Assembly (NCBI RefSeq): GCF_002082565.1
Contig: NZ_CP020562.1
Location: 3,968,001 to 4,032,000 of the forward strand
Origin: Halomonas sp. GT
GTDB taxonomy: Bacteria; Pseudomonadota; Gammaproteobacteria; Pseudomonadales; Halomonadaceae
Reading direction: 5' to 3'
DNA: 64,000 nt
Below are positions 55,207 through 64,000 of the stretch, piece by piece. Numbering within the stretch: position 1 is the first letter of the stretch; each line of letters opens with the position of its first letter. The notes beneath the pieces were generated by a model. The model searched no databases. It was given only the letters and a program-made list of their open reading frames with translations, and was not told the DNA's origin. The translations under genes were made by a program, and so were the position numbers.

Positions 55207-56630
55207 TGCGTTGGCAGCGTACTGGTATTTCAAACGTTGGTTTTTTAAAAATGAGCGGCAGCGGCCTCTGGCCTTGGCTCTGTGCTGCCTGCGTGGCGCT
55301 TTCGTTATTGATGTTGGCATCATTATTAACGCTACTGGCACTTCGCGGATTAGGCCATTTTTGGCCAGCACCGTTAGAGGAAGTTACCCTAAACTCAGGT
55401 GACATCGTCATTGGACAGTCAGTTCGTGAAACGACGCTGCCCAAAGGAGCGGGGGCAGAGCGGCTCTATTTCACTGGCAATCAGGATATTACAGGAAGCA
55501 ACTGGCAGTGGATTGCCATTGATGAGATTAGCCAGCAGACCGAGCCAGCCGACCTTATCCGCTTAACGCGCACCCCATGGGGAGATTTTATTGGCCGTTT
55601 AATCGCTGTGGAGAGTGGCGATCAACGACTAACAGATCAGGCAGCCTGGGCCTTCATCCAAGATGCGCTTGCCTTACCTGTCAACCAGCGCGCCCCTGGA
55701 ACGTTAGTGCTAGCCGCCGCTGATGGTCAAACCCTACGCCAGCCGCTGGCAAGTGTTACCCACTTTCAGACGCCGAATGCTATGTCCTGGGGGCAAAAAA
55801 CCATCGCCTGGGGGCAGCGCATCTGGCAATTTCTAAGTGAAGGGCCGCGCGCTGCGAATACTGGCGGAGGTGTCTGGCCAGCCATTTTTGGCACTGTCTT
55901 GATGGTCATTCTGATGTCAGTAATCGTTACTCCGTTTGGAGTTCTCGCGGCTATTTACTTAAACGAAATCGCTCATCAAAACCGCTTAACGCGCTTGGTT
56001 CGCATTGGCGTACGCAACCTTGCAGGCGTGCCTTCAATTGTTTATGGCGTGTTTGGCCTTGGGGTATTTGTATATGGAGTAGGCGGTTCTATCGACAGCT
56101 GGTTTTTCAGTGATGAACTGCCCTCACCCACGTTTGGAACCGGTGGTCTTCTTTGGGCCTCGTTAACGCTCGCCTTGCTCACGTTACCCGTGGTGATTGT
56201 GGCTACCGAAGAGGGGCTAGCACGGATACCCGATGCCCAGCGTGAAGGCGCCGTTGCGCTAGGGGCGACACGCTTAGAAATGTTGACGCGGGTGGTGTTG
56301 CCTATGGCAACGCCCGCCATGCTAACGGGGGTGATTCTAGCCGTCGCCAGAGCCGCAGGCGAAGTGGCGCCGCTAATGCTGGTAGGCGTCGCCAAGCTAG
56401 CGCCGCAAATGCCTGTAGATGGTGAGTTTCCCTACCTTCATCTAGAGCGCAAGTTTATGCACCTCGGCTATCATTTATTTGATACTGCCTTTCATGGTGA
56501 AGATGTACAGGCTGCAATTCCGCTGGTTTTCGCCACCGCGCTGCTGCTGGTGTTAATCGTACTCGTGCTTAATCTAACTGCCATATTTCTGCGTCATTAT
56601 CTGAGGCGTCAGCGAGGAAACGAATGTTAG
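55206..56630 (+). CDS. pstA: Phosphate ABC transporter permease PstA
   Basis: At 474 aa this is longer than the ~296-aa E. coli PstA. An N-terminal helix (about 17-48) is followed by a periplasmic insert of about 165 residues before the permease core. The core has [41 protein letters not shown] and the EAA loop [24 protein letters not shown]. The long form also occurs in other marine gammaproteobacteria. It overlaps pstB by 7 bp. Confidence 0.92.
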   Translation: MRWQRTGISNVGFLKMSGSGLWPWLCAACVALSLLMLASLLTLLALRGLGHFWPAPLEEVTLNSGDIVIGQSVRETTLPKGAGAERLYFTGNQDITGSNWQWIAIDEISQQTEPADLIRLTRTPWGDFIGRLIAVESGDQRLTDQAAWAFIQDALALPVNQRAPGTLVLAAADGQTLRQPLASVTHFQTPNAMSWGQKTIAWGQRIWQFLSEGPRAANTGGGVWPAIFGTVLMVILMSVIVTPFGVLAAIYLNEIAHQNRLTRLVRIGVRNLAGVPSIVYGVFGLGVFVYGVGGSIDSWFFSDELPSPTFGTGGLLWASLTLALLTLPVVIVATEEGLARIPDAQREGAVALGATRLEMLTRVVLPMATPAMLTGVILAVARAAGEVAPLMLVGVAKLAPQMPVDGEFPYLHLERKFMHLGYHLFDTAFHGEDVQAAIPLVFATALLLVLIVLVLNLTAIFLRHYLRRQRGNEC

Positions 56631-57439
56631 CGTCATTATCGTCCGACAATGCGGCTCAAGCACCCGTGACGCATTTTTCTGCCGAACAGCGCTGCTTGAG
56701 CATTGAAAAGTTTCACCTCGCTTATGCGGGGAAAACGGCGTTGCGAGACCTAACGTTAGACCTACCACGTCACCGTGTAACGGCCTTTATTGGCCCTTCA
56801 GGCTGTGGAAAATCGACACTGCTACGCGCGATTAATCGATTGCACGACCTTAATGAATCGGTAACACACAGTGGCCATATTCAGCTTGAAGGTCAGGATA
56901 TTCACGCCCCGGACATGAATGTTACCGAGTTGCGACGTCGCGTTGGGATGGTGTTTCAAACACCCAATCCTTTCCCCATGTCGATTTATGAAAACGTAGC
57001 CTTTGGTCTGCGTTTACAGCAACGCTTACCCAAGCGAAAACGAGACGACATTATCGAATGGGCGCTTACATCGGCAGCGCTTTGGGATGAGGTTAAAGAC
57101 CGCCTGCATCGTTCGGCTTGGCAGCTATCTGGCGGCCAGCAACAGCGCTTAGTCATTGCTCGTACGCTTGCCGTTCAACCGGATGTACTGCTACTCGATG
57201 AACCAGCATCAGCATTAGATCCTATCTCAACGCTGAAAATTGAAGAGCTGATTCGTAACCTTAAATCACAGCTAACGCTTGTGCTGGTTACCCACAACAT
57301 GCAGCAAGCCGCGCGGGTTTCTGACTACACGGCTTTTTTGCAGCACGGTGAACTCGTTGAGTACGGGCCAACGGATCAAGTGTTCACCAACCCGCGTTTA
57401 CAACGCACCGAAAACTACATCACCGGCCGCATCACCTAG
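56624..57439 (+). CDS. pstB: Phosphate ABC transporter ATPase PstB
   Basis: This 271-aa ATPase has Walker [10 protein letters not shown], the PstB-specific [27 protein letters not shown], the signature LSGGQQQRL and Walker [15 protein letters not shown]. It powers PstCA and, with PhoU, relays phosphate sufficiency to PhoR. Its start lies inside the end of pstA. Confidence 0.96.
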   Translation: MLASLSSDNAAQAPVTHFSAEQRCLSIEKFHLAYAGKTALRDLTLDLPRHRVTAFIGPSGCGKSTLLRAINRLHDLNESVTHSGHIQLEGQDIHAPDMNVTELRRRVGMVFQTPNPFPMSIYENVAFGLRLQQRLPKRKRDDIIEWALTSAALWDEVKDRLHRSAWQLSGGQQQRLVIARTLAVQPDVLLLDEPASALDPISTLKIEELIRNLKSQLTLVLVTHNMQQAARVSDYTAFLQHGELVEYGPTDQVFTNPRLQRTENYITGRIT

Positions 57440-57469
57440 GCCCCAAAGACATTACGTCAGGAGTGCTCA

Positions 57470-58195
57470 ATGGATATTACGAGCGATAGCCATAGCCAAC
57501 ATATCTCTCGCCAGTTCAACCAAGAGCTGGAGGAGCTAAAAACCCACCTGATGGCCATGGGCGGTCTGGTGGAAAAACAAGTGCAAGATGCTGTTTTTGC
57601 GCTACTTGAAGGTGACAGCCGTCTTGCTGAAAAAGTGCGCGACAATGACCGCCAAGTGAACGATCTGCAACTGCAAATTGACGACGAATGTACGCGAGTA
57701 TTAGCGCGTCGTCAGCCAGCAGCTTCTGATTTGCGCTTAGTGCTGGCAGTTATTCGCGCAACGTCTGACCTTGAGCGTATCGGCGATGAAGCCAGCAAAA
57801 TTGCTCGAAATGCGCTACTTTTGAGCGAAAATAGCGGCAACATTCGTGGCTTGGTAGAAGTGCGCCATATCAGCGAGCACGTGCGTAAAATGCTTCGCGA
57901 TGCGCTTACTGCTTTTGCGCGTTTTGATACCGATCTTGCCATGCAAGTGGTGCGCGAAGATGAGTTCGTTGACGACGAGTATGGTAGCGCTATGCGCTCA
58001 CTGATGACCTTTATGATGGAAGACTCGCGTTCGATTAGCTCCGTACTTAGCATTATGTGGGTGCTACGAGCCCTGGAACGCGTCGGTGATCATGCAAACA
58101 ACCTGGCTGAGTACGTCGTCTACTTGGTCAAAGGGTTAGATATCCGCCATAGCGATCCCGACACTATCGACCCACAGGTACTTAAAAAATCTTGA
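57470..58195 (+). CDS. phoU: Phosphate regulon negative regulator PhoU
   Basis: This 241-aa protein has two helical PhoU repeats. FNQELEELKTHLMAMGGLVEKQVQDA and RATSDLERIGDEASKIARNA mark the first; VLRALERVGDHANNLAEYVVYLVKG marks the second. The E/DxxxD motifs bind metal. PhoU is needed for PhoR to sense Pst activity and switch off PhoB when phosphate is plentiful. The gene follows pstB by 30 bp and ends the operon. Confidence 0.95.
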   Translation: MDITSDSHSQHISRQFNQELEELKTHLMAMGGLVEKQVQDAVFALLEGDSRLAEKVRDNDRQVNDLQLQIDDECTRVLARRQPAASDLRLVLAVIRATSDLERIGDEASKIARNALLLSENSGNIRGLVEVRHISEHVRKMLRDALTAFARFDTDLAMQVVREDEFVDDEYGSAMRSLMTFMMEDSRSISSVLSIMWVLRALERVGDHANNLAEYVVYLVKGLDIRHSDPDTIDPQVLKKS

Positions 58196-58220
58196 CCTAG
58201 CAGGCGTTTCCTCCTGCAAT

Positions 58221-58250
58221 ACGCCCAGATATTCCATCTGGGCGTTTTTT
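58221..58250 (+). terminator. Intrinsic terminator after phoU
   Basis: 10-bp stem ACGCCCAGAT with ATCTGGGCGT, a 5-base loop and six T, located 25 bp after the phoU stop and before cysZ. Confidence 0.9.
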
Positions 58251-58263
58251 ATAAGGAGCAAAC

Positions 58264-58998
58264 ATGTTGGATGCGATGACAGCGCTGAGCCGAGGCACTC
58301 GCCTGGTATACCAGAAAGGCCTACGGCGCTATATTTTCCTACCCATCTTGGTCAATATAATCGTTTATGCCAGCATGCTCAGCTTCGTGGTCAACCGCTT
58401 TTCTGGCTGGCTAGACAGTGCTATGACAATGGTGCCAAGCTGGCTAGAGTGGCTCTCATGGCTAATCTGGCCACTTTTTTTTATCAGTCTACTGCTGGTG
58501 ATCTTTTTTACCTTCACCCTGGTCACCCACTTAATCGCCGCACCTTTCTATGGTTTTTTAGCAGCGAAGGTAGAACGTCAAGCGACAGGGCGTGAACCCT
58601 TAGATGACCGCGGGCTCGCTAAAACCGCCGTCGATGCCTTGGGGCGCGAGCTAGTCAAACTCGGCTATATTCTGCCACGCATGGTCATACTGTTTATCAT
58701 TAGCTGGATACCCGGTCTAAACCTGATAGCCCCCATTTTGTGGATGCTTTTTTCCGCGTGGATCATGGCAATCACTTATTTAGATTATCCCATGGATAAC
58801 AATAAGATTACGTTTCGCGATATGCGTACACGATTATCGCAGCGGTGGTGGCCAAGCCTCACCTACGGCGGGTTGATTATGCTAGTGACTTGGATCCCCC
58901 TCGCTAACTTGTTCTTAATTCCCGGTGCAGTAGCAGGCGCCGTATTAATGTGGGACGACCACTACCGCGGTACACGCGACATTACGCCTCATCGCTGA
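58264..58998 (+). CDS. cysZ: CysZ-like sulfate permease (EI24 domain)
   Basis: This 244-aa membrane protein has four to six hydrophobic segments. SRGTRLVYQKGLRRYIFLPILVNIIVY is the family N-terminus, THLIAAPFYGFLAAKVE is the conserved central part and AWIMAITYLDYPMDNNKITF the C-terminal hallmark. CysZ imports sulfate for cysteine synthesis in E. coli. No other cys gene is near. Confidence 0.9.
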   Translation: MLDAMTALSRGTRLVYQKGLRRYIFLPILVNIIVYASMLSFVVNRFSGWLDSAMTMVPSWLEWLSWLIWPLFFISLLLVIFFTFTLVTHLIAAPFYGFLAAKVERQATGREPLDDRGLAKTAVDALGRELVKLGYILPRMVILFIISWIPGLNLIAPILWMLFSAWIMAITYLDYPMDNNKITFRDMRTRLSQRWWPSLTYGGLIMLVTWIPLANLFLIPGAVAGAVLMWDDHYRGTRDITPHR

Positions 58999-59123
58999 AG
59001 GCTTAATCGCTATAACGCTGACACAACCTATTTGTTACATTAAGTTTGTTTGGCTTCACTATTATTCTCAAGATTAAGCATAAGCCTTGTTAAGAAAATA
59101 AGGCTCCTACAAGGAATACGACC

Positions 59124-59603
59124 ATGCTGACCCGCGCACTCTGGTTGACGGCTCTCCTCACTGGCTCAATCTCTTTCGCGTCGGCTCACGACGTTCAAAC
59201 CGACCAGTTAAGGATTGCTCATCCTTTTGCCACGCCGACACCTCCCGGTGTGGTAAACGGTGCCGCTTATCTAGATATTACGGCTCATGCAGAATCCGTC
59301 ACACTGGTCAGTGCGCAGACACCTGTGAGCGAAAGTGTTGAGCTACATGATATGCAGATGGAAGGCGATATGATGAAAATGCGCCACGTCAATGCTATCG
59401 AAATCGCTAAAGACGAAACGCTGACAATGCGCCCGGGTGGCGGTTATCACTTAATGCTAATGGGCTTACACCAGCCACTGGAAGAAGGTGACCGGTTTCC
59501 AATCACACTCGAATTTGCCCAGCAAGACGATATTGAAATAGAAGTTTGGGTTCAAAGTGCCCAAGAAGGAAGCAACGCGGCTGATCGCCATCATCAGCAT
59601 TAA
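59124..59603 (+). CDS. Periplasmic copper chaperone PCu(A)C
   Basis: This 159-aa exported protein has a signal peptide ending SFASA (about residue 21). The copper site pattern is present: LHDMQMEGDMMKMRHV followed by MRPGGGYHLMLMGL, giving the spaced His/Met ligands of the family. PCu(A)C passes Cu(I) to SCO1 or directly to CuA of cytochrome oxidase, so it may cooperate with the SCO1 gene at 11787. A His-rich tail (DRHHQH) closes the protein. Confidence 0.9.
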   Translation: MLTRALWLTALLTGSISFASAHDVQTDQLRIAHPFATPTPPGVVNGAAYLDITAHAESVTLVSAQTPVSESVELHDMQMEGDMMKMRHVNAIEIAKDETLTMRPGGGYHLMLMGLHQPLEEGDRFPITLEFAQQDDIEIEVWVQSAQEGSNAADRHHQH

Positions 59604-59631
59604 TAGGGTTAATCGATAATATTCTTAATCG

Positions 59632-59655
59632 AAAAAGCCCTGCCAAAGCGGGGCT
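59632..59655 (-). terminator. Terminator after the small exported protein gene at 59705
   Basis: 7-bp stem AGCCCTG with CGGGGCT (one G-T pair) and 6-base loop; on the minus strand it is followed by TTTTTC. It may also help to end the convergent PCu(A)C transcript. Confidence 0.6.
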
Positions 59656-59704
59656 AATTTACTCAATAACCTTGTTTGTCACACACTTTTAACCACAGCC
59701 TTCT

Positions 59705-60031
59705 TTACCAGCGTGTACTGCTACCTTCTTCACGGTTTAGTTCTTCAGCGCGATAACCTGCTCTATTGTTAGCTTTAGAGTCATCATCGGTTGTGCTGGA
59801 ACGGCTTGAGGGAGTGTATATCAGAGTATTGTCATTGTCGTTAATCAGATCCTTAGCTGAATAGGTCGCAGGGCCCGATGTGTTACGAGATTGAGGCTGA
59901 ATAATTTCTTGGTTATCAGCACGCTCTTGGTTCAACTCAATGGAAGATTGCGCAAAAGCCATTGGGCTTGCGACAAGGCCCAGCGAGAGGCCCAAAACTG
60001 AAGTATTTTTAAAAAATGTTTTCAACAACAT
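59705..60031 (-). CDS. Small exported polar protein, unknown
   Basis: This 108-aa protein has a clear signal peptide (VLGLSLGLVASPMAFA|QSS, cleavage near residue 27). The mature part is low-complexity and hydrophilic, rich in Asn, Ser, Asp and Glu. ATG 60031 has GGAG 9 bp upstream. Its signal closely resembles that of the neighbour at 60425-60727 (GLVASP-FAQ), so the two are likely related. No family was recognised. Confidence 0.72.
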   Translation of the reverse strand: MLLKTFFKNTSVLGLSLGLVASPMAFAQSSIELNQERADNQEIIQPQSRNTSGPATYSAKDLINDNDNTLIYTPSSRSSTTDDDSKANNRAGYRAEELNREEGSSTRW

Positions 60032-60424
60032 AAATAAAAGCTCCTTGCTACATGGAGCAACCGACAATGTAATGATACAAGGTACCTTTTTTGCCAGTCG
60101 CTGAACGTGTCATCTGAATAATTGCATTTCTAATACCAATAAACAGTGGGCAACGTGACAATGATTATACTATATACAAAAAATTAGACCCCACCGAAGT
60201 GGGGTCTTGAGCACTCTTAATATCGCGATACGTAACACTAGCTTCCTATCCGTTTGAGGGACTCCAACCTTGGAATTAACCCTAACTAGCGTGTTGACCG
60301 TCGAAAGATTCAGTCCTTGAATCTAGGAGCATCCATGCGATTTGACATCCTTGCCTCTGAATAGCTCATCCATAAGCGTAAGAGTTTTAATACCTTTTGA
60401 AAAGATATGTAACCAAAGTTAATG
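60032..60424. other. 393-bp region between two small exported-protein genes
   Basis: It contains the hairpin listed at 60176-60206 and, left of it, AT-rich sequence with a TATAAT on the minus strand that could serve the 59705 gene. Between 60207 and 60424 I see no gene with a credible ribosome-binding site. The 218 bp are either an unusually long 3' UTR of the 60425 gene or an unrecognised RNA. Confidence 0.5.
60176..60206 (-). terminator. Intrinsic terminator (minus strand)
   Basis: Perfect 8-bp stem GACCCCAC with GTGGGGTC around a stable tetraloop (TTCG on the minus strand), followed there by TAATTTTTTG. It lies 218 bp after the stop of the 60425 gene. Confidence 0.82.
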
Positions 60425-60727
60425 TTACATGCCGCTATTTTCTTCAGGCAACTCATCAGTGCTGTCATAGCCAGCATCTGAATCGCCATGATTCGTTGAG
60501 CTTGGCTCCATGTCGCTGGCGTTATCGCCTTCGTCATGGGTCAAATCTTGGCTGTCATAATCACTCGAACCTGTTGTGCTTTCAGGCTGAGAATCGACAG
60601 GCTGTTCATCTGGGGAAATATTGTTTGCTGGATCCGCTGGCTCTTGAGCAAATACCGCAGGGCTAGCAACCAGACCAAACGCTACACTTAAAATACCAGC
60701 TTTCTTGAGTAATTCCTTGGACATCAT
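60425..60727 (-). CDS. Small exported acidic protein, unknown
   Basis: This 100-aa protein has a signal peptide (AFGLVASPAVFA|QEP, near residue 28). The mature part is strongly acidic and low-complexity (Asp, Glu, Ser, Pro, Asn), with no Cys. ATG 60727 has GAGGAG 8 bp upstream. Acidic exported proteins suit a halophile. It is probably a paralogue of the 59705 gene by its signal sequence; the mature parts are only similar in composition. Confidence 0.75.
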   Translation of the reverse strand: MMSKELLKKAGILSVAFGLVASPAVFAQEPADPANNISPDEQPVDSQPESTTGSSDYDSQDLTHDEGDNASDMEPSSTNHGDSDAGYDSTDELPEENSGM

Positions 60728-60837
60728 ATTCCATCTCCTCGATCGCTGTTCAATACTGCTAAATGGTAAGAAAGACTGCCTTTCGGCTTACCAGTTCCTG
60801 TGGTTTTCTCTCTTACCTAAAATAATGCAGACGCCAT

Positions 60838-60906
60838 GCCAAAAAATAAAAAATAATAAAAAAACGTTAATAAACATTAATTTATATTTTTTTAAAAAAT
60901 AAATAA
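60838..60906. other. Extremely AT-rich tract
   Basis: About 70 bp are nearly all A and T, with runs of A5-T7, in a window of moderate GC. It lies upstream of the 60425 gene and downstream of phoR. It could be intrinsically bent DNA, an UP element or a nucleoid-protein site; no ORF or hairpin is apparent. Confidence 0.6.
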
Positions 60907-61015
60907 GACGCTTAGAATCTTTCAATTTAGGCAGGAAAAGTGGCTACAAATGGCACATGAGCATTATTTGACCATACTTATATGACACCGTGACACACTT
61001 ATACAATATCTATAT

Positions 61016-62332
61016 CTAGACAGCATTACGCGGTATGGACTCGCTTTCGACAACGCGTGATGCCGGAAAAACACAGCGAAAGAGAGCCCCTTCGCCAGGG
61101 TGGGATTCAATTTGTAGCAGTGCATCATGTCTCAGCAACACATGTTTCACAATCGCTAGACCAAGGCCCGTTCCACCGGTAGCCGTACTGCGACCTTTAT
61201 CAACACGATAAAAACGCTCGGTTAAACGCGGAATGTGGACAGGGTCTATTCCTTCGCCGTCGTCGTCGACCTCAATACAAGCACTGCCCTCCGGCATGGA
61301 CTTCCAGCGAAGCGTTATCTGACTACCCTCCGGGGTATAACGCACGGCATTAAAGACAAGATTAGAAATAGCACTATGCAGTTCTTGCTCGCTGCCAATG
61401 AGCCGCGCATCACTTTCAAGCACGACTTGGACATTGTGCTGTTGATTAGAGAGCGCTAGCGCATCGCGTCGAATACTGTCGAGCATTGGCCCTAACACCA
61501 GCGCATGATGATCCTCGCCTCCTTGGTCAATTTCTAATCGAGAGAGCAGTAGCAGATCATTGACTAAGTTTTGCATACGCTTCGTCTGCTCTTCCATCTG
61601 AGCGATACCTCGCCCTAAACGTGGTGGAAGTTGCTCTTTCAAGTCGCCGTAAGTTTCTAAATAACCCGTCAGTACTGTTAGCGGTGTGCGCAGCTCATGG
61701 GAAACATTGGCGACAAAATCACGACGCATCTGCTCTAGGCGATGCAAACGGGTAATGTCTCGCGCCATTACCAAGCGTTCATCATCACCATAGAGTGTAA
61801 TTTGATATTGCAGGATACGACGTTCATCGATGGGCGACGTTAACGTTAGCGGCTCACCGTATTTACGTGCGTTAAAGTAGCTGATAAATCGAGGATCACG
61901 AAGCAGGTTGGTAATATGCTGGCCACGGTCGTGGGCCGTTTGTAACCCCAGCATTTCGGTCGCGGCACTATTCCACCATTCTAAGTCACCATGCCGATCT
62001 AGCATGACAACACTGTCACGCATTGCTTCGGATGATTCCTGAATACGCGCAAGGGTGGCACGCAATCGATTCTGGGTAATCCGTTGACTCTTTTGATAGC
62101 GATACAAGCGATCAAAAAGTTCGCCCCACATACCGCTTGCAGCAGGGGGTTCATCATGAGGGTGGAGCGTTAACCACTTAAAGAGTGCGCGCAGTTGGCG
62201 CAGTTGATAAACCAAGCAAACGGCAAGGCCTGCAGCAAACCCAAGCCCTGACATACCTAGCAACCATCCGAGACAAGCCCCCAGGGCAGCTAACCATGCA
62301 ATCCGCCATAATTCTCGGCTCCACAAGCGCAC
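61016..62332 (-). CDS. phoR: Phosphate-regulon sensor histidine kinase PhoR
   Basis: This 438-aa kinase has an N-terminal hydrophobic hairpin (about 10-42), a charged linker, a PAS domain (about 95-190: DSVVMLDRHGDLEWWNSAATEMLG), HisKA with the phospho-accepting His in FVANVSHELRTPLTVLTGY, and a HATPase domain with NLVFNAVRYTPEG and GTGLGLAIVKHVL. The lack of a large periplasmic domain is typical of PhoR, which senses Pst/PhoU instead of phosphate itself. It lies 2 bp downstream of phoB. Confidence 0.95.
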   Translation of the reverse strand: MRLWSRELWRIAWLAALGACLGWLLGMSGLGFAAGLAVCLVYQLRQLRALFKWLTLHPHDEPPAASGMWGELFDRLYRYQKSQRITQNRLRATLARIQESSEAMRDSVVMLDRHGDLEWWNSAATEMLGLQTAHDRGQHITNLLRDPRFISYFNARKYGEPLTLTSPIDERRILQYQITLYGDDERLVMARDITRLHRLEQMRRDFVANVSHELRTPLTVLTGYLETYGDLKEQLPPRLGRGIAQMEEQTKRMQNLVNDLLLLSRLEIDQGGEDHHALVLGPMLDSIRRDALALSNQQHNVQVVLESDARLIGSEQELHSAISNLVFNAVRYTPEGSQITLRWKSMPEGSACIEVDDDGEGIDPVHIPRLTERFYRVDKGRSTATGGTGLGLAIVKHVLLRHDALLQIESHPGEGALFRCVFPASRVVESESIPRNAV

Positions 62333-62334
62333 CG

Positions 62335-63024
62335 TTACACCCGCGCGGAAAAACGGTACCCAGTGCCTCTCACCGTTTGAATGAGACTCTGGTGAGCTTC
62401 CCCTAAGGCCTTACGTAGACGTCGGATATGAACATCTACTGTCCGCTCCTCAACATATACGTTACCGCCCCACACTTGATCGAGCAATTGGCTACGCGTA
62501 TAGGCACGTTCTTGGTGCGTCATGAAAAATTGCAGCAAACGATATTCAGTAGGCCCCATTTCCAATGCCTTGCCGTAAGCACTTACACGGTGACTCACGG
62601 GATCTAATAGCAAACCATTAATCTCGATAGGATCTTCGACGCCACGAGGGGTGGTACGTCGCAATACCGCTTTTAAGCGCGCTACCAGTTCACGGGGAGA
62701 GAAAGGCTTGGTGATATAGTCATCCGCTCCAGCCTCAAGCCCCTGAATTTTATTATCTTCTTCGCCTTTAGCGGTTAACATAATGATAGGCACTTCGGCA
62801 GTAGCTTCTTCGCGCTTTAAGCGCCTTGCAAGCTCAATACCGCTGGTACCTGGCATCATCCAGTCCAGCAAAAGTAGATCTGGCTGGTGGTCAACCATCA
62901 TCGCGTGGGCATCCTGGGCGTTATCCGCTTCAAGCACGCGATAGTCAGCCATTTCCAGCGCCACTGCGATCATCTCGCGGATAGGCGCTTCATCATCGAC
63001 AATCAAAACGGTCTTGGCGGTCAT
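62335..63024 (-). CDS. phoB: Phosphate-regulon response regulator PhoB
   Basis: This 229-aa OmpR-family regulator has a receiver domain with the phosphorylation Asp in [13 protein letters not shown] and Lys in [14 protein letters not shown]. The C-terminal winged helix is [24 protein letters not shown]. It should bind the Pho-box repeats at 63094 and 53993. ATG 63024 follows GAGG. Confidence 0.96.
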   Translation of the reverse strand: MTAKTVLIVDDEAPIREMIAVALEMADYRVLEADNAQDAHAMMVDHQPDLLLLDWMMPGTSGIELARRLKREEATAEVPIIMLTAKGEEDNKIQGLEAGADDYITKPFSPRELVARLKAVLRRTTPRGVEDPIEINGLLLDPVSHRVSAYGKALEMGPTEYRLLQFFMTHQERAYTRSQLLDQVWGGNVYVEERTVDVHIRRLRKALGEAHQSLIQTVRGTGYRFSARV

Positions 63025-63093
63025 TCCAGGGCCTCACGGTGTTCAATGAAAGGTAAATCAAAGACATGTCAGTGACGATAACACCATGACTAG

Positions 63094-63115
63094 ATGACAA
63101 TTCTATGACATAGAG
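63094..63115 (-). promoter_or_regulatory. Pho-box-like repeat upstream of phoB
   Basis: On the minus strand TGTCAT occurs at 63110-63105 and 63099-63094, an 11-bp period, about 70 bp before phoB. This suggests autoregulation by PhoB, as in other proteobacteria. Confidence 0.65.
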
Positions 63116-63120
63116 GATAT

Positions 63121-63996
63121 TTAGCCAGTTATTGGCCACCAACTTAGTGCAATACCTGCAAAAATTAACAAACCAGACCAGTGATTATTAAGAAATGCCT
63201 GGAAGCAGCGGCCACGCTCACGACCAATCAGTAACCGTTGTTGGTGGACAAACGTGGCGGCCATAGCGGCTAGCCCAAGCCAGAAAAATCCCCCTAAACC
63301 AACACGCCACCCTACCCAGGCAAGCAGTCCCAGTGTTGCCACTTGTAGCACACCAATTATCAGACGGTCAGCGCTACCAAACAGCACCGCGGTAGATTTA
63401 ATACCAATTTTAAGATCATCATCGCGGTCGACCATGGCGTATTGGGTATCGTAGGCAACGGTCCACAACACATTCGCGCTAAACAATAACCATGCTTCAA
63501 ACGGGACATGACCCAATACCGCACCGAATGCCATGGGGATCGCCCAAGAGAACGCAGCCCCCAACACCACCTGAGGGAAATGGGTGTAGCGCTTCATAAA
63601 GGGGTAAATGAACGCTAATACAACACCGCCTATCGACAACAGCACCGTAAACCAGTTGGTCAATAGCACTAAAATGAAAGCAATAGCTACCAGCGCTATA
63701 AACAGCAGCTGTGCCTCGGTTTCACTGATACGCCCAGTGGCTAGCGGACGCTGCTTAGTGCGCTTTACATGGCCATCGAAATGGCGGTCAGCGTAATCAT
63801 TGACCACACAGCCCGCGGCGCGCATAACGTACACACCAGCAATAAAGATCAGTAGAACATTCCGGCCAGGCACGCCTTCTGCCGCTATCCACAGCGCCCA
63901 TAAGGTGGGCCACATCAATAGCCAAGTACCAATTGGGCGATCCAATCGCATTAAATGTAAAAAATCAGCCACTCGAGCCCATCCCGTTGGCCTCAA
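63121..63996 (-). CDS. ubiA: 4-hydroxybenzoate octaprenyltransferase (start near or beyond the window edge)
   Basis: UbiA prenylates 4-hydroxybenzoate in ubiquinone synthesis. At least 291 aa are visible with about eight to nine helices. Both Asp-rich prenyl-diphosphate motifs are present: [15 protein letters not shown] and [31 protein letters not shown] is the usual N-terminal region. A TTG at 63996 could start it, but the reading frame stays open to the edge, so the true start may lie outside. Confidence 0.95.
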   Translation of the reverse strand: MRPTGWARVADFLHLMRLDRPIGTWLLMWPTLWALWIAAEGVPGRNVLLIFIAGVYVMRAAGCVVNDYADRHFDGHVKRTKQRPLATGRISETEAQLLFIALVAIAFILVLLTNWFTVLLSIGGVVLAFIYPFMKRYTHFPQVVLGAAFSWAIPMAFGAVLGHVPFEAWLLFSANVLWTVAYDTQYAMVDRDDDLKIGIKSTAVLFGSADRLIIGVLQVATLGLLAWVGWRVGLGGFFWLGLAAMAATFVHQQRLLIGRERGRCFQAFLNNHWSGLLIFAGIALSWWPITG

Positions 63997-64000
63997 CAGA

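Overview
The window looks like a chromosomal segment of a Halomonas-type gammaproteobacterium. The clearest sign is a complete teaABCD-type set (18002-14306, minus): an ectoine-specific TRAP transporter with its UspA-like partner TeaD, as known from Halomonas elongata. Acidic exported proteins, several TRAP systems and E. coli/Pseudomonas-like housekeeping clusters agree with this. The inference rests on protein and synteny recognition by eye; no search was run.

Layout. 1-1473 is the end of a Tn7-like transposon (tnsB start, tnsA, terminal TnsB-type repeats) inserted in comM; only the 3' part of comM survives at 1474-2138. 2135-9408 carries a hydrolase, malate synthase G, a thioesterase, a DUF423 protein, thiS-thiG-trmB and a D-lactate dehydrogenase-like gene. 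9513-10209 is a non-coding array: five tandem ~135-bp units, each ending in a minus-strand intrinsic terminator, behind one near-consensus sigma70 promoter overlapped by a Fur-box-like sequence. 10257-14169 holds an AEC transporter, an SCO1 pair, a PHB-depolymerase-like esterase and an FKBP isomerase. 14306-18002 is teaABCD. 18230-23847 has TIGR02444, yheS, dtd, a chalcone-isomerase-like protein, a double UspA protein and thiD. 24005-27279 is a second TRAP system. 27382-30528 has an EEP-family protein, dsbA, cytochrome c4 and engB. 30613-36616 is the operon argH-lptM-lysA-dapF-DUF484-xerC-yigB. 36711-39161 encodes a PAS-PAS-LOV-GGDEF-EAL protein. 39299-43809 is hemCDXY. 43876-52935 has mscL, aroQ, DUF72, an NSS symporter, a small protein, an RpiR/HexR regulator, uvrD, an orphan Tat-type TRAP binding protein and a thioesterase. 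53020-58195 is pstSCAB-phoU, followed by cysZ, a PCu(A)C copper chaperone and two small exported proteins in an AT-rich stretch. 61016-63024 is phoBR, and ubiA runs to the window edge.

How parts work together. PhoR/PhoB and pstSCAB-phoU form one phosphate-sensing and uptake module, with Pho-box-like repeats before phoB and before pstC. The tea genes serve uptake of the compatible solute ectoine. SCO1 and PCu(A)C point to CuA assembly. The small-RNA array has the architecture of an iron-sparing RNA of the RyhB/PrrF type. Its pairing region contains an 11-nt perfect complement to the start-codon region of the cytochrome c4 gene in this same window. The array is my candidate for the undescribed system.
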